In this document: piece by piece, positions 15,369 through 24,870 of the stretch | Layout of the letters: each line of letters starts with the position of its first letter | How positions within the stretch are numbered: position 1 is the first letter of the stretch | Assembly: GCA_003553485.1 (NCBI GenBank) | Contig: PWEJ01000066.1 | Location: forward strand, 1-60,205 | DNA length: 60,205 nucleotides | Source: Halanaerobiaceae bacterium | GTDB lineage: Bacteria; Bacillota; Halanaerobiia; Halanaerobiales; Halarsenatibacteraceae | Reading direction: 5' to 3' | Made by a program: the position numbers and the translations under genes | Notes under the pieces: model-generated | Told to the model about the DNA's origin: nothing | What the model saw: the letters and a program-made list of their open reading frames with translations, nothing else | Database searches by the model: none

Positions 15369-15914
15369 TCAATCGTCCTGACTTTTACCCGTTAAAGTTC
15401 CATTGTCTGGCTCATCTTCTTCATCAAATTCATCCTCAACGGTATATTCTGCCTGAAAAGTTTCTGATTCCCTTGACTTAGATTCTTTTTGCTCTTGATT
15501 ATTTTCTTGCTGATTAGAAAAACCGAAACTACCACCAAAGAAACTCTTGGTGGTAAAGTATTTGCCCAGGATTTTTCTGGCAAACTTTGCAACCCCAGGA
15601 CGGGTGAAGGGCAATATGAATATAAAGCCTGTAACGTCGGTGATGATGCCGGGGGTTAAGAGCATGGCAGCTCCTACTAATAGCAAAAAACCCTCCACTA
15701 TATTTTGGGCAGGTATTTCAGCTCGCTGGCTGCTTTTTTTGATTTTGTCTAAAACCAAAAGACCCTGAAATTTAGCTATAGTTATTCCAATAGCACCTGT
15801 GCTGGCCACAATTAATATCATGGGAATTAACCCAATCCCCTGGCCTATTCTAATTAATAACATGAGCTCTAAAAGGGGAACAATTGTAAAGATTAATAGA
15901 AGTTTATAAAACAC
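15369..15914 (-). CDS. fxsA: FxsA family membrane protein
   Basis: A 181-residue membrane protein whose first 115 residues match FxsA: hydrophobic segments at about 4-24, 27-48 and 72-100 with ELMLLIRIGQGIGL, GFLLLVGAAMLLTPGIITDVTGFIFILPFTRP. The C-terminal 65 residues are polar and highly acidic and probably lie in the cytoplasm. In E. coli, FxsA interferes with phage T7 exclusion by F plasmids; its cellular role in other bacteria is unknown. The start is GTG at 15914 after GAGGTGA. It is the upstream partner of ogt. Confidence 0.85.
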   Translation of the reverse strand: MFYKLLLIFTIVPLLELMLLIRIGQGIGLIPMILIVASTGAIGITIAKFQGLLVLDKIKKSSQRAEIPAQNIVEGFLLLVGAAMLLTPGIITDVTGFIFILPFTRPGVAKFARKILGKYFTTKSFFGGSFGFSNQQENNQEQKESKSRESETFQAEYTVEDEFDEEDEPDNGTLTGKSQDD

Positions 15915-15990
15915 AGAATCACCTCAAAAATTATTGACCAGGGAAATATAATTATTACTGCCTGGGTTACATAAAATCTATACTGGGAAA

Positions 15991-18900
15991 CTAATCTATT
16001 GATTCTACAACCAAGAGCAGTTGATTGCTTTCCACATTTTCTCCTTCTTCTACCATAATATTTTTCACCTTACCAGCATGTGGAGCTGAAACATCAGTCT
16101 CCATCTTCATGGCTTCCAGCAGCAATAAAGTTTCGCCCTCCTGCACTTCGTCTCCAACTTCTACAGCTATAGTTCCTACTGTGCCGGGCATGCTGGCACC
16201 AATTTCAGCTGGCTTATCAGCATCAGCCTTTTGGACTTCCATAGTTCTAGAAGTTTTATCGGTACCACTATTTTTATCAGCTACAATTACCTCTCGCCGC
16301 TGACCATTAACTTCAAAGGTCAGGCTTTTTGTTCCCTGTTGGCCATTGCGACTACCAATATACTTGATAATGACATTCTTCCCTTCCTGGAGTTCAATCT
16401 CAGTAGTTTCACCTTCCTGCAACCCATGGAAGAAAACATCACTACCAATACAACTTAAATCTCCATATTGGTTGATTTTATCGAGATAATCATCAAAAAC
16501 TTTGGGATAAATGGCTGAACTAATAATCTCTTCTTTCCGGGGTTCACGACCTAGCTTCTCTCGCAGTTCCTCTTTCCGGGCAGCAAAATCATCGGGGGGC
16601 AGCATTTCACCTGGTCTATCTTCAATAGGTTCATCTCCCTTTAAAACAACCTGCTGTAAGTCCTCCGGGAAGCCACCTTCAGGCTGTCCCAATAAACCCT
16701 TGAAGTAGGAGACCACCGAATCAGGGAAGGATAACCTTTTACCCTGTTCAACAATATCTTCAGCCGACAGGTCATTCTGCACCATGAAGATTGCTAAATC
16801 TCCTACAACTTTAGATGTAGGGGTAACCTTCACAATATCTCCCAGGAGGAAGTTGACTTCTCGGTATTTTTCCTTTACTTCTTTAAACCTGTGGCCAAGA
16901 CCTACGCTCTCAACCTGCGGTTTGAGGTTGGAATACTGCCCTCCAGGGATTTCATAGCGGTATATCTCAGCGGCACCGGTTTTCAAGTCCGATTCAAACT
17001 CCTGGAAAACGGGTCTAACATCTTCCCAGTATTCCGAGATTCTCTGGAGATTATCCAGGTCCAGGTCAGGATGGCGCTCGGTATGCTCTAAAGCTGCTAA
17101 AATGGAGTTTAGAGCTGGTTGAGAGGTTAAGCCGGCCATACTATTTACAGCAGCATCAACAATATCCACTCCTGCCTCACTGGCCTGTAACATGGCGGCC
17201 AGACCATTGCCGCTGGTATCATGGGTATGGAAATGTATGGGGATAGCCACTTCTTCTTTCAAGGCAGAGGCCAGCTTTTTAGCAGCATAGGGTTTAAGCA
17301 GACCGGCCATATCCTTGATGCAGATAATATCGGCCCCTAAATTTTCCAGCTGGTTAGCCTTGCGCAGGTAATAATCTAAATCATACTTGCTTCTCTCGGG
17401 ATCCAGGATATCGCCAGTATAACAGATACAGCACTCAGCTATAGCTCCCTGCTTTTTCACCTCTTCCAGTGATACCTCAATGTTAGGCCACCAGTTAAGG
17501 GCATCGAAAATCCTGAAGAGATCTATTCCATTATAGGCTGCTTCCTGGACGAATTCTCGGATCACATTATCAGGATAATTACTATATCCCACTGCATTAG
17601 AACCTCGCAGTAACATCTGGAATAAAATATTAGGAATCTCTTCCCGCAATTTGCGCAGTCTCTCCCAGGGAGATTCATGTAAAAATCGGTAGGCTACATC
17701 AAAGGTGGCCCCACCCCACATCTCCAGGGAGAAGAGTCCTCCAGCTAATTTAGCAGTAGCTTCAGCAATTCTTTTCATGTCAATAGTTCTCATTCTAGTG
17801 GCCAAGAGGGACTGATGGGCATCCCGGAAGGTGGTATCTGTTATCAATAACTTCTCTTCTTCTTTTATCCATTCACAGAATTCATCAACACCTAATTTTT
17901 TAAGCAGGTCCCTGCTTCCTTTGGGATATTCTGAGTTAACTTCGGGAACCTTGGGAAGGTTAAATTCAGGCTTGTTACCTCTGGTTTTATTGACAATAAT
18001 GTCTCCTAAATAATTTAAAATTCCAGCTTCTCTATCAAAATACTCCCCTTCCAGCATCAGAGAAGGATTCTTCCGTAAAAAGCCAGTATCTGCCTCTCCA
18101 GCAAGAAATTGAGGATGGTTTAAGACGTTTATTAAAAAGTCTCTATTGGTAGCCACCCCTCTAATTTTCATCTCCTCTAGCGAGCGAACAGCTTTACTGG
18201 CTGCATCATCAAAGGTTCTGGACCAGGAAATAACCTTGACTATCAGACTATCAAAATAGGGGGTTATCTCGGCTCCGGTAAAACCATTACTACCATCCAA
18301 ACGGATGCCATTACCAGATCCTGTCCGATATAAATCTATTCTACCGGTATCAGGTCGAAAATTTTCCCGGGGATCTTCTGTGGTGACTCTGGACTGAATG
18401 GAATAACCATTCTGGCTTATGCTCTCCTGAGAAGGTATATTTAACTCGGGAGAGTCCAGAGCATGACCGGCAGCTATCTGGATCTGTGATTGAACAATAT
18501 CAACGCCGGTTACCATTTCTGTAACGGTGTGTTCCACCTGTAACCGGGGATTAACTTCAATAAAGTAATAATTTTCATCTTCATCAACTAAAAACTCCAC
18601 TGTACCGGCACTGAGATAGCCACCGCCCTGCAGTAACTTAATGGCATCTTTATGTAGCTTCTCCCGTACTTCTTGAGAAACTGCAAAGGCCGGGGTATAT
18701 TCAATCATTTTTTGGTGACGGCGCTGAATTGAACAGTCTCTTTCAAATAAATGGACAAAATTTCCCTGTTTATCAGCAAGAACCTGCACCTCAACATGGC
18801 GAGGGTCAGCTAAATATTTTTCTAAAAATAAATCCCCCTCGGAAAAAGCACGGTCAGCTTCCTCTTTGGCCTCCGAGAGCGCCCGGGATAATTCCTGATC

Positions 18901-19458
18901 ATTTTCCACCACCCGCATGCCCCGGCCACCTCCACCGGCAGAAGCCTTGATAATAACGGGATAACCATGGGTTTCAACAAATTGGCGGATTTCTTCTGAA
19001 TCAGACACAGGTCCATTAGAACCCGGTATCACTGGGATATCAAGATCCCGTGCTAGCTTTTTGCAGTGAATTTTATCACCATACTTTGCCAACATATCAG
19101 GGTCCGGTCCAATAAAGGTCAGGCCAGCATCCTGACACTGGCGAGCAAATTCAGCATTTTCTGATAGAAATCCATAACCTGGATGGATAGCATCAACCCC
19201 CTTTTTGAGGGCTAGGTCAATGATCTCATCCTTGGCAAGATAGGACTTTAAAGGTGATTTGCCTCGGCCTATCTCATAAGCCTCATCGGCCTTGGTCCGA
19301 AAGAGGGCTGTTTTATCAGCGTCATGATATATTGCCACAGATCTTATGCCCAATTCCCGACAGGCCCTAATTACTCTAATTGCTACTTCACCTCGATTAG
19401 CTACTAAAATCCTTTTGAAATCTTTAATCCTCTTTTGTTCTCCCATCTCTTTTACCAT
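15991..19458 (-). CDS. pyc: Pyruvate carboxylase, single-chain
   Basis: A 1155-residue biotin enzyme making oxaloacetate from pyruvate, bicarbonate and ATP. Domain order is complete: biotin carboxylase (about 12-460; ILVANRGEVAIRVIRA, KASAGGGGRGMRVV, FIEVNPRLQVEHTVTE), carboxyltransferase (about 535-805; TTFRDAHQSLLATRMRT, the metal site HFHTHDTSGNG), the PYC/OADA linker domain, and the biotin carboxyl carrier domain at the end (LLEAMKMETDVSAP, biotinyl Lys in AMKM). It anaplerotically feeds oxaloacetate and thereby glutamate and tetrapyrrole precursors. Two ATGs (19458 and 19446) are possible starts; the first is used. It appears monocistronic. Confidence 0.96.
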   Translation of the reverse strand: MVKEMGEQKRIKDFKRILVANRGEVAIRVIRACRELGIRSVAIYHDADKTALFRTKADEAYEIGRGKSPLKSYLAKDEIIDLALKKGVDAIHPGYGFLSENAEFARQCQDAGLTFIGPDPDMLAKYGDKIHCKKLARDLDIPVIPGSNGPVSDSEEIRQFVETHGYPVIIKASAGGGGRGMRVVENDQELSRALSEAKEEADRAFSEGDLFLEKYLADPRHVEVQVLADKQGNFVHLFERDCSIQRRHQKMIEYTPAFAVSQEVREKLHKDAIKLLQGGGYLSAGTVEFLVDEDENYYFIEVNPRLQVEHTVTEMVTGVDIVQSQIQIAAGHALDSPELNIPSQESISQNGYSIQSRVTTEDPRENFRPDTGRIDLYRTGSGNGIRLDGSNGFTGAEITPYFDSLIVKVISWSRTFDDAASKAVRSLEEMKIRGVATNRDFLINVLNHPQFLAGEADTGFLRKNPSLMLEGEYFDREAGILNYLGDIIVNKTRGNKPEFNLPKVPEVNSEYPKGSRDLLKKLGVDEFCEWIKEEEKLLITDTTFRDAHQSLLATRMRTIDMKRIAEATAKLAGGLFSLEMWGGATFDVAYRFLHESPWERLRKLREEIPNILFQMLLRGSNAVGYSNYPDNVIREFVQEAAYNGIDLFRIFDALNWWPNIEVSLEEVKKQGAIAECCICYTGDILDPERSKYDLDYYLRKANQLENLGADIICIKDMAGLLKPYAAKKLASALKEEVAIPIHFHTHDTSGNGLAAMLQASEAGVDIVDAAVNSMAGLTSQPALNSILAALEHTERHPDLDLDNLQRISEYWEDVRPVFQEFESDLKTGAAEIYRYEIPGGQYSNLKPQVESVGLGHRFKEVKEKYREVNFLLGDIVKVTPTSKVVGDLAIFMVQNDLSAEDIVEQGKRLSFPDSVVSYFKGLLGQPEGGFPEDLQQVVLKGDEPIEDRPGEMLPPDDFAARKEELREKLGREPRKEEIISSAIYPKVFDDYLDKINQYGDLSCIGSDVFFHGLQEGETTEIELQEGKNVIIKYIGSRNGQQGTKSLTFEVNGQRREVIVADKNSGTDKTSRTMEVQKADADKPAEIGASMPGTVGTIAVEVGDEVQEGETLLLLEAMKMETDVSAPHAGKVKNIMVEEGENVESNQLLLVVESID

Positions 19459-19530
19459 ACTCCCTTCTTGTCTTTAAAAATTATTTTCAATTCCAGATTT
19501 TATTAAATTACAGCAGCAGAGTAGACAAAA

Positions 19531-20214
19531 TTATAACTTTCTTTGCTGCTGATATAAACGCAACTCTTTTCTCAGGAAAACTCGATATATTAAAGCCCCA
19601 AAAATAAATCCTCCAATATGAGCCCACCAGGCTATTCCCCCATAGACCTCGCCAAAGGCTAACGCCATAGTGCCATAATAAACCTGAGTTAGAAACCAGA
19701 TACCAACAAAGACCAGAGCAGGTAAGGTGATTAAATAAGGAAAGATAAAGATTGGTATAACTGTAAGCACCTTAGCCAGGGGAAATAGAAAAACATAAGC
19801 GGCCATCACACCAGATACTGCCCCTGAAGCTCCAATAGTGGGAATCCCTGAATATCTATTGAATAATAAATGAATTAAACCAGCTGCCAGACCGCTTAAT
19901 AAATAAAACATGAGGAATTTTATCTTTCCCATTCTATCCTCTACATTATCCCCGAAAAGCGCCAGCATCCACATGTTGCCCAGTAAATGACCCAGTCCTC
20001 CATGCAAAAACATAGAGGTTATGGTGGTGGGCAGAGCCTGTAACGGTTGATTCATAAATAATTCTGGTACCAAACCATATTCATAAATAAAATTATAGAG
20101 CTCAAATTGATTCATTCTGGTCTGATATATATAAACAACTACATTGATGGTGATTATAAACCCGGTCATCAAAGGTTTATGACGTCTGGGTATATTATCT
20201 CTTAAAGGTAGCAT
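19531..20214 (-). CDS. Rhomboid family intramembrane serine protease
   Basis: A 227-residue protein with about six membrane helices. The catalytic serine lies in GASGAVSGVMAAY (near residue 130), the partner histidine in AHIGGFIFG (near residue 201), and the L1-loop/HxxxN region is LHGGLGHLLGNMWML (about 70-84). It cleaves membrane proteins within the bilayer; substrates cannot be predicted. The N-terminus MLPLRDNIPRR is typical of the bacterial subgroup. The 180-base gap to the divergent gene at 20395 is AT-rich and probably holds both promoters. Confidence 0.93.
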   Translation of the reverse strand: MLPLRDNIPRRHKPLMTGFIITINVVVYIYQTRMNQFELYNFIYEYGLVPELFMNQPLQALPTTITSMFLHGGLGHLLGNMWMLALFGDNVEDRMGKIKFLMFYLLSGLAAGLIHLLFNRYSGIPTIGASGAVSGVMAAYVFLFPLAKVLTVIPIFIFPYLITLPALVFVGIWFLTQVYYGTMALAFGEVYGGIAWWAHIGGFIFGALIYRVFLRKELRLYQQQRKL

Positions 20215-20394
20215 AGCCTTCTAGACTCTCCTTGAGTACGAACTCAGGATTTTGCTGTAAAGAACAAAAAATTATTATTTTTTCTTACCTATGTAGAATA
20301 ATATCATAAATATTCAAGAGAGCCAAACTGGATTGCCTATAGAGCTGGAAAAATCATCTAATCTGCGTTATGCTATTATAAAGGAGGGGAAATA

Positions 20395-20940
20395 ATGATA
20401 AAAATCTCTGAGTTGCAAGAAGAACTCGAAATAATTCTGTCCTTTTTATGGCAAAACGCCGATTTAAAACCGGGAAATATCCTGGTCATAGGCTGTAGCA
20501 CCAGTGAAGTTCAAGGCAAGAAAATAGGCAAATCCTCTAATAAAGAAATTGCTCAAACCCTATACGCAACAATAGAGAATAAACTAAAGAACACAGATAT
20601 CTATCCTGCTTTCCAGGGGTGTGAGCATATCAACAGAGCCTTAACTATTCCCCGAGAATGCTGGCAAAGGTATGACTTTACTGAAGTTACCGTCAAACCA
20701 GTCCCAGAAGCTGGCGGCGCCATGGCTGCCACTGCCTATCAACAGATGGAAAGGCCAGTAGTGGTGGAAAATGTTAAGGCCCAGGCAGGTATCGATATCG
20801 GTGATACCTTTATTGCTATGCACTTAGAGCCAGTAGTGGTACCTCTGCGAGCTCCTATTGCTAAAATAGGCCAGGCCCATGTCACTTTAGCTAAAACCAG
20901 GCCAAAACTAATTGGTGGTCGACGAGCCCAATATCCTTAA
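20395..20940 (+). CDS. UPF0340 (TIGR01440/YwlG) family protein
   Basis: A 181-residue soluble protein closely matching the UPF0340 pattern: GNILVIGCSTSEVQGKKIGKSSN near residues 28-50, FQGCEHINRAL near 67, GGAMAATAYQ near 108, AGIDIGDTFIAMHLEPV and the ending RPKLIGGRRAQYP. The family is widespread in Bacillota, has a known fold in some members, but no assigned reaction. AAAGGAGG precedes the ATG. It is a single-gene plus-strand unit. Confidence 0.88.
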   Translation: MIKISELQEELEIILSFLWQNADLKPGNILVIGCSTSEVQGKKIGKSSNKEIAQTLYATIENKLKNTDIYPAFQGCEHINRALTIPRECWQRYDFTEVTVKPVPEAGGAMAATAYQQMERPVVVENVKAQAGIDIGDTFIAMHLEPVVVPLRAPIAKIGQAHVTLAKTRPKLIGGRRAQYP

Positions 20941-21095
20941 AGCTAATCAATATTAATTGCTTTTTTAAGAATTTTAAAATAGACTCATAGTGTTATTATA
21001 TAGAGAGGTTTAGAGGCTTAAAAGAAAGAACTGTATTGTTATTAATAATACTATATAGTTTTCCAGTTTACAACATTAAAATGATAAATCAGTGT

Positions 21096-21971
21096 TTAAT
21101 CTCTCAAATCGATTAAATCTGCCCTGACTGCTATGAGCTCATTATATTCATTGAATTCCAGTATAATCTCACCCAGATAATTGGTCTTTTCTCCTGTCTG
21201 GGCTACCAGAGTGTCGTTGATTAGGGCTGGTTGTCTAGTTATAGTCCGGGAATACCCACCTAAAATTAGATCGAATTCATCTACCCAATTAGCTAGCTGT
21301 CTTTCCTGAGTATGACCGAGGTGGGTCATCCCTATTAATATATCAGCCCTTTCCTTTAAATGACTATATTCTTCTGCTATTTTAAAGGGACTAAAAAAGT
21401 TAAGGCCGCCATAGCTAACTACATCACCCAGGGGATAACCCTCTTCCCCTACCTGGATAAGGCCTAAGCCTATTATTTTAAGATCATCAGCAAGTTCTGC
21501 TTCCCAGTAGGTAGAGGGAGAATTCAAAACCACTCCCTCGGTATCAATATTGGCCAGAACTATCTCAAATTCAGCTTCCAACCAGATTTTATTTAAATCC
21601 CTTTGAGTAAAGGCAAAGTCTTTTTCCCCTGGCACCACAGCATCATAGCCAGCTTCATTCATAGCTGCTGCCATGTTTAGAGCTTTTTCAAGGTCTCTAG
21701 ACCCATCATTAAAAGTATTTCCGCCTCCTAATAGGATAACATCTTTGCCCTGAGAAATTCTCTCCTCTCTCAAAGCAGCAATCTGAGACATATTTTCACT
21801 ATTAGCCTGTTCATCATTGGTATATAAAATAGCAACACTTTTATTTTCAGCAACAACTTGAGCAGTAGAGTTAATAAAATAAGGGACCAGTATTAGAGCA
21901 ACAAAGAGCAAAGCCAATATTGAATTGCGAATAAAATTAGGGTGTGATATTTTTTTCTGACGATGAATCAT
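21096..21971 (-). CDS. 5'-nucleotidase/UshA-like exported protein with degenerate metal site
   Basis: A 291-residue protein with one N-terminal membrane or signal segment (about 17-35). The rest follows the calcineurin-like N-terminal domain of 5'-nucleotidases. The metal ligands are mostly replaced: TND-x-H reads TNDEQ (51-55), the GGD motif reads GGGN (82-85), GNHEF reads GEKDF (115-119), and GGHSH reads GGYSR (238-242). Only the MTHLGH histidines (217, 220) remain. The C-terminal substrate-binding domain of full-length nucleotidases is missing. It is probably a catalytically inactive, secreted relative with a binding or structural role; that is inference. Confidence 0.7.
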   Translation of the reverse strand: MIHRQKKISHPNFIRNSILALLFVALILVPYFINSTAQVVAENKSVAILYTNDEQANSENMSQIAALREERISQGKDVILLGGGNTFNDGSRDLEKALNMAAAMNEAGYDAVVPGEKDFAFTQRDLNKIWLEAEFEIVLANIDTEGVVLNSPSTYWEAELADDLKIIGLGLIQVGEEGYPLGDVVSYGGLNFFSPFKIAEEYSHLKERADILIGMTHLGHTQERQLANWVDEFDLILGGYSRTITRQPALINDTLVAQTGEKTNYLGEIILEFNEYNELIAVRADLIDLRD

Positions 21972-22125
21972 TAAAAATCACCTCTTAACTGCTTCAGCAT
22001 ATTTTATATTAGATATTTTATTTTTATCCCGTTATATTCTATCTATTTTTATTCTAACCCTCTTTTATTAATATATTCAAGATAGTAAAATACATTCCCT
22101 CTTTTATCCTGGCCCGGTTTAAGAT

Positions 22126-22170
22126 AAAAATAAAAAAACCTGGCTGCGAAGTCAAAATCGCCGCACCAGG
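22126..22170 (-). terminator. Terminator of the tRNA-His unit
   Basis: On the minus strand a CCTGG...CCAGG stem with an inner GCGA/TCGC stem (22139-22170) is followed by TTTTTTTATTTTT. Confidence 0.8.
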
Positions 22171-22186
22171 AAATTAAAAATAAAAA

Positions 22187-22264
22187 TGGGGTGGATGAAG
22201 GGATTCGAACCCTCGGCCTCAGGATCCACAATCCTGCGCTCTTACCAACTGAGCTACATCCACC
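22187..22264 (-). tRNA. tRNA-His (anticodon GTG)
   Basis: The cloverleaf is complete: acceptor stem GTGGATG/CATCCAC, D arm GCTCAGTTGGTAAGAGC, anticodon loop TTGTGGA on stem CAGGA/TCCTG, and T arm with GGTTCGAATCC. The base before the acceptor stem is G and the discriminator is C, giving the extra G-1:C73 pair that identifies histidine tRNA. CCA is encoded. Confidence 0.97.
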
Positions 22265-22403
22265 ACAGATAAAATATTGAGTTTTAAAAGTGTTTCTTAC
22301 ACTACTAAATTATAACCTGCACAGTGGCTTTTGTCAAGGCTAAAAGTAATATTAGGACTTATATTCCCGGGGTATTTTACCACTGTATTTTCCCAAAAAA
22401 CCC

Positions 22404-22432
22404 TTGACATTTGATGCTCTTTATTATATTAT
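22404..22432 (+). promoter_or_regulatory. Promoter of tRNA-Arg
   Basis: TTGACA (22404-22409), a 17-base spacer and TATTAT (22427-22432) lie about 27 bases upstream of the tRNA. Confidence 0.8.
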
Positions 22433-22458
22433 AACTTGTGTGTTAAGAAGATGAAAAT

Positions 22459-22536
22459 GCGCCTGTAGCTCAGCCCGGATAGAGCAACGGACTTCTAATC
22501 CGTAGGCCGCAGGTTCGAATCCTGCCGGGCGCACCA
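22459..22536 (+). tRNA. tRNA-Arg (anticodon TCT)
   Basis: Complete cloverleaf: acceptor GCGCCTG/CGGGCGC, anticodon stem ACGGA/TCCGT with loop CTTCTAA (anticodon TCT), T loop TTCGAAT, discriminator A and encoded CCA. It reads AGA and some AGG codons. Confidence 0.97.
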
Positions 22537-22561
22537 TTTTCCTTACCAGTATGAAATAATG

Positions 22562-22594
22562 AAAGGCCTCCAGTAAGGAGGCCTTTTTTATTTT
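22562..22594 (+). terminator. Terminator of tRNA-Arg
   Basis: AAAGGCCTCC (22562-22571) pairs with GGAGGCCTTT (22577-22586), followed by TTTATTTT. It is convergent with the gene ending at 22691. Confidence 0.88.
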
Positions 22595-22690
22595 AAACTG
22601 CTTTTTGTTTTAAATTGCATTTTAATTGAATTGCATTTTACCTTTGACTATTATTCAAAATCATATATCTAAACATTATACAAGCTAAAT

Positions 22691-23581
22691 TTAAAGAGAT
22701 TTAATGCAATCTATTATCTCATCATAATTTTCTGCTACTAAAGCACCGGCCTTTCTCAGGCGCTCCATCTTAGCACTGGGCTTACTGCCCTCTCCTTCAA
22801 TGATAGCACCGGCATGACCAAAGACTGTACCGGCTGGCATATCTTCGGTAAATTTACCTGCTACATAGACGATTAAGGGCTTGGAGAAATTTCCTTCCTC
22901 GAGGTATTCAGCAACCTCAATTTCAAAGTGGGTTCCTGGTTCTGAAAACATAATTACCGCTTCAGTATCATCATCTTCAGCAAATAACTTGAGCAGGTCT
23001 TTAGGGGTAGAACCAATCATCGGATCTCCACCAATGCCAATTGAAGTAGAAACTCCTCGTCCTGCTCTTTTAGCCATCCAGGATGTCTCAGCTGTCATGC
23101 CTCCACTGCGGGAAATAACACCAATGGAACCTGGCACAAAACAGCGGTCAGGATTATCTCCTCCAATTGCCCCCAGTTTAACGCCAGCTCCAGGGTTAAT
23201 CATCCCCACGGTATTGGGGCCAATAATACGAGCCTCATGCTCTCTGGCCAATTTTAAAGCCTTCACCACATCTTTTTGGGGAATGTTTTCGGTGATCACT
23301 ACTAAGAGCTTAATTCCATTATCTAAAGCCTCCTGCACGGCATCTAAAACAAAGGCTGGAGGTACATATATCAAAGAAAGATTTACCTCTTTTTCTCTCA
23401 TAGCTGCTTTAACGGTATCATATACCGGCACACCATGAACTTCCTGCCCTTCTTTTCCTGGAGTAACTCCGGCCATAACTTTGGTTCCATAATCTAGCAT
23501 ATGCTTTGTAACCATGCTAGCCTCGCGTCCAGTGATACCCTGTACTATTACCTTGCTCTCTTCATCTATTAAGATACCCAT
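22691..23581 (-). CDS. Acyl-CoA synthetase (ADP-forming) alpha subunit, SucD/MtkB-like
   Basis: A 296-residue SucD-type subunit. The N-terminal CoA-binding domain has IVQGITGREASMVTKHMLDYGT. The phosphohistidine is His256 in GHAGAIIEG. With the beta subunit it makes a CoA ester from a dicarboxylic acid, CoA and ATP or GTP. Succinyl-CoA synthetase and malate-CoA ligase (MtkAB) are hard to separate by eye. Here it is coupled by a one-base TAATG overlap to the beta subunit and follows a CitE-like lyase, so an acid destined for C-C cleavage (citramalate, malate or mesaconate) is more likely than succinate. That substrate choice is inference from context. Confidence 0.8.
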   Translation of the reverse strand: MGILIDEESKVIVQGITGREASMVTKHMLDYGTKVMAGVTPGKEGQEVHGVPVYDTVKAAMREKEVNLSLIYVPPAFVLDAVQEALDNGIKLLVVITENIPQKDVVKALKLAREHEARIIGPNTVGMINPGAGVKLGAIGGDNPDRCFVPGSIGVISRSGGMTAETSWMAKRAGRGVSTSIGIGGDPMIGSTPKDLLKLFAEDDDTEAVIMFSEPGTHFEIEVAEYLEEGNFSKPLIVYVAGKFTEDMPAGTVFGHAGAIIEGEGSKPSAKMERLRKAGALVAENYDEIIDCIKSL

Positions 23582-24807
23582 TATTCTGACCCCCCACCTG
23601 AATTTAACTGACGTATTTTTTCTACCATCATTTCAGCTGCTTCAGGCATAGTTATATCTTCACCATGATACTCTATACCGGCGTTTTCAAAAATCTCTTT
23701 TCCTCGCTCATCATTTACTCCAGCATAACGAACTACAATTGGGAATTCAGCTGGATCTTTATCCAGTTCAGTTAAAGCCTTTACCACTCCTTCAGCGACC
23801 TTATCAACCTGGGTGTTATTGGTGATATTGCAGCAGACCAAAAGACCTTTAACTCCTGGCTTTTTCATAATCCCCTTAGCCAGGCCATATACTTTAGTGG
23901 CAGTGGGGTTACCACCAAACTCAGTGTAATTGGCCGGGCGTTCTCCCAGGCGCATCAGGGAGTCAAACATGACCAAACTTCCTCCACCACCGCCGCACAT
24001 AAAGCCAATCTCGCCGCCTTCAAGTTCTATATAGCGAGCTGTGCCTCGATAGGGCTCAGCTTCATTGACGGCCACAATCTCTTTCTCTAACTCTGTTAAA
24101 GGACGCCAGAGTCTCTCACTTCCAACCTGGACAAATTCCTCAAGTTCTGGCTGGCGGAAAATAGCCAGATCATCGGTGGCCATGACACAATCTGCTGGTA
24201 GAATCTGCTGGTCAGCTGTTAAGACTAAGGGATTTATTTCTAAAGTGGTGCAGTCATAGTCAGTAAAAACTTGATAGACTCTAGATGTAATCTGGCCCAG
24301 CTGACGCAGCAGTTTGCCACTAAAGCCTAACTCAGCCCACAATTCCCGGGCCTTATAATCAGGTAACCCGATAAAGGGATCTATTTGATATTTTTTGATT
24401 TTATCAGGATGTTCCCGGCTCATCTCCTCTACATCTATGCCTCCTGCAGAACTGGTGATTACTACCGGGAGTTGAGATTTCTTGTCATAAGTAATGGAGA
24501 TATAATATTCTTCTTCAATAGCCACTTTTTCTTCAATCAAAACTTTATTTACTGGAAATTCTCTTACTTCCATGGCAAAAAGTTCACTGATCATCTCTTG
24601 AGCTTCTTCTCTGCTGCTGGGAAATTTAATTGCTCCTGCTTTTTTTCTTTTTCCCACCGGCACCAGAGCCTTTAAAACCACTTCTTCACCAAGTTCATCG
24701 AGAGCTTTAGTTATTTCATCAGGAGCAGTGATGGTTTTCGACTCTGGAACTTTCAAGCCAGCTTCAGCTAAAAATTTTTTGCCTGCATCTTCTAAAATCC
24801 TTGCCAA
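23581..24807 (-). CDS. Acyl-CoA synthetase (ADP-forming) beta subunit, SucC/MtkA-like
   Basis: A 408-residue SucC-type subunit with an ATP-grasp domain (about 1-235) and a C-terminal flavodoxin-like ligase domain (FMCGGGGGSLVMFDSLMRLG, NYTEFGGNPTATKVYGL). The start is TTG at 24807: GGAGGTG lies eight bases before it, whereas the in-frame ATG five codons upstream is inside that site's context and has no Shine-Dalgarno of its own. The N-terminus then reads MARILEDAGKKFL, as in malate-CoA ligase and succinyl-CoA synthetase. It follows the CitE-like gene after about 60 bases. Confidence 0.8.
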   Translation of the reverse strand: MARILEDAGKKFLAEAGLKVPESKTITAPDEITKALDELGEEVVLKALVPVGKRKKAGAIKFPSSREEAQEMISELFAMEVREFPVNKVLIEEKVAIEEEYYISITYDKKSQLPVVITSSAGGIDVEEMSREHPDKIKKYQIDPFIGLPDYKARELWAELGFSGKLLRQLGQITSRVYQVFTDYDCTTLEINPLVLTADQQILPADCVMATDDLAIFRQPELEEFVQVGSERLWRPLTELEKEIVAVNEAEPYRGTARYIELEGGEIGFMCGGGGGSLVMFDSLMRLGERPANYTEFGGNPTATKVYGLAKGIMKKPGVKGLLVCCNITNNTQVDKVAEGVVKALTELDKDPAEFPIVVRYAGVNDERGKEIFENAGIEYHGEDITMPEAAEMMVEKIRQLNSGGGSE

Positions 24808-24870
24808 CAAAAACACCTCCATAATTTTTTAAATTAGACTTTTAAACAATGCTTATAACCTCTGGTTAAT

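Noticed and set aside
22049-22231. Minus-strand reading frame of 60 codons at the tRNA-His locus
   Set aside because: It begins inside the tRNA and crosses its terminator; the cloverleaf explains the sequence.
22595-22690. Repeated AATTGCATTTTA units before the SucD-like gene's 3' end
   Set aside because: Two short AT-rich copies with no structure; best explained by slippage.
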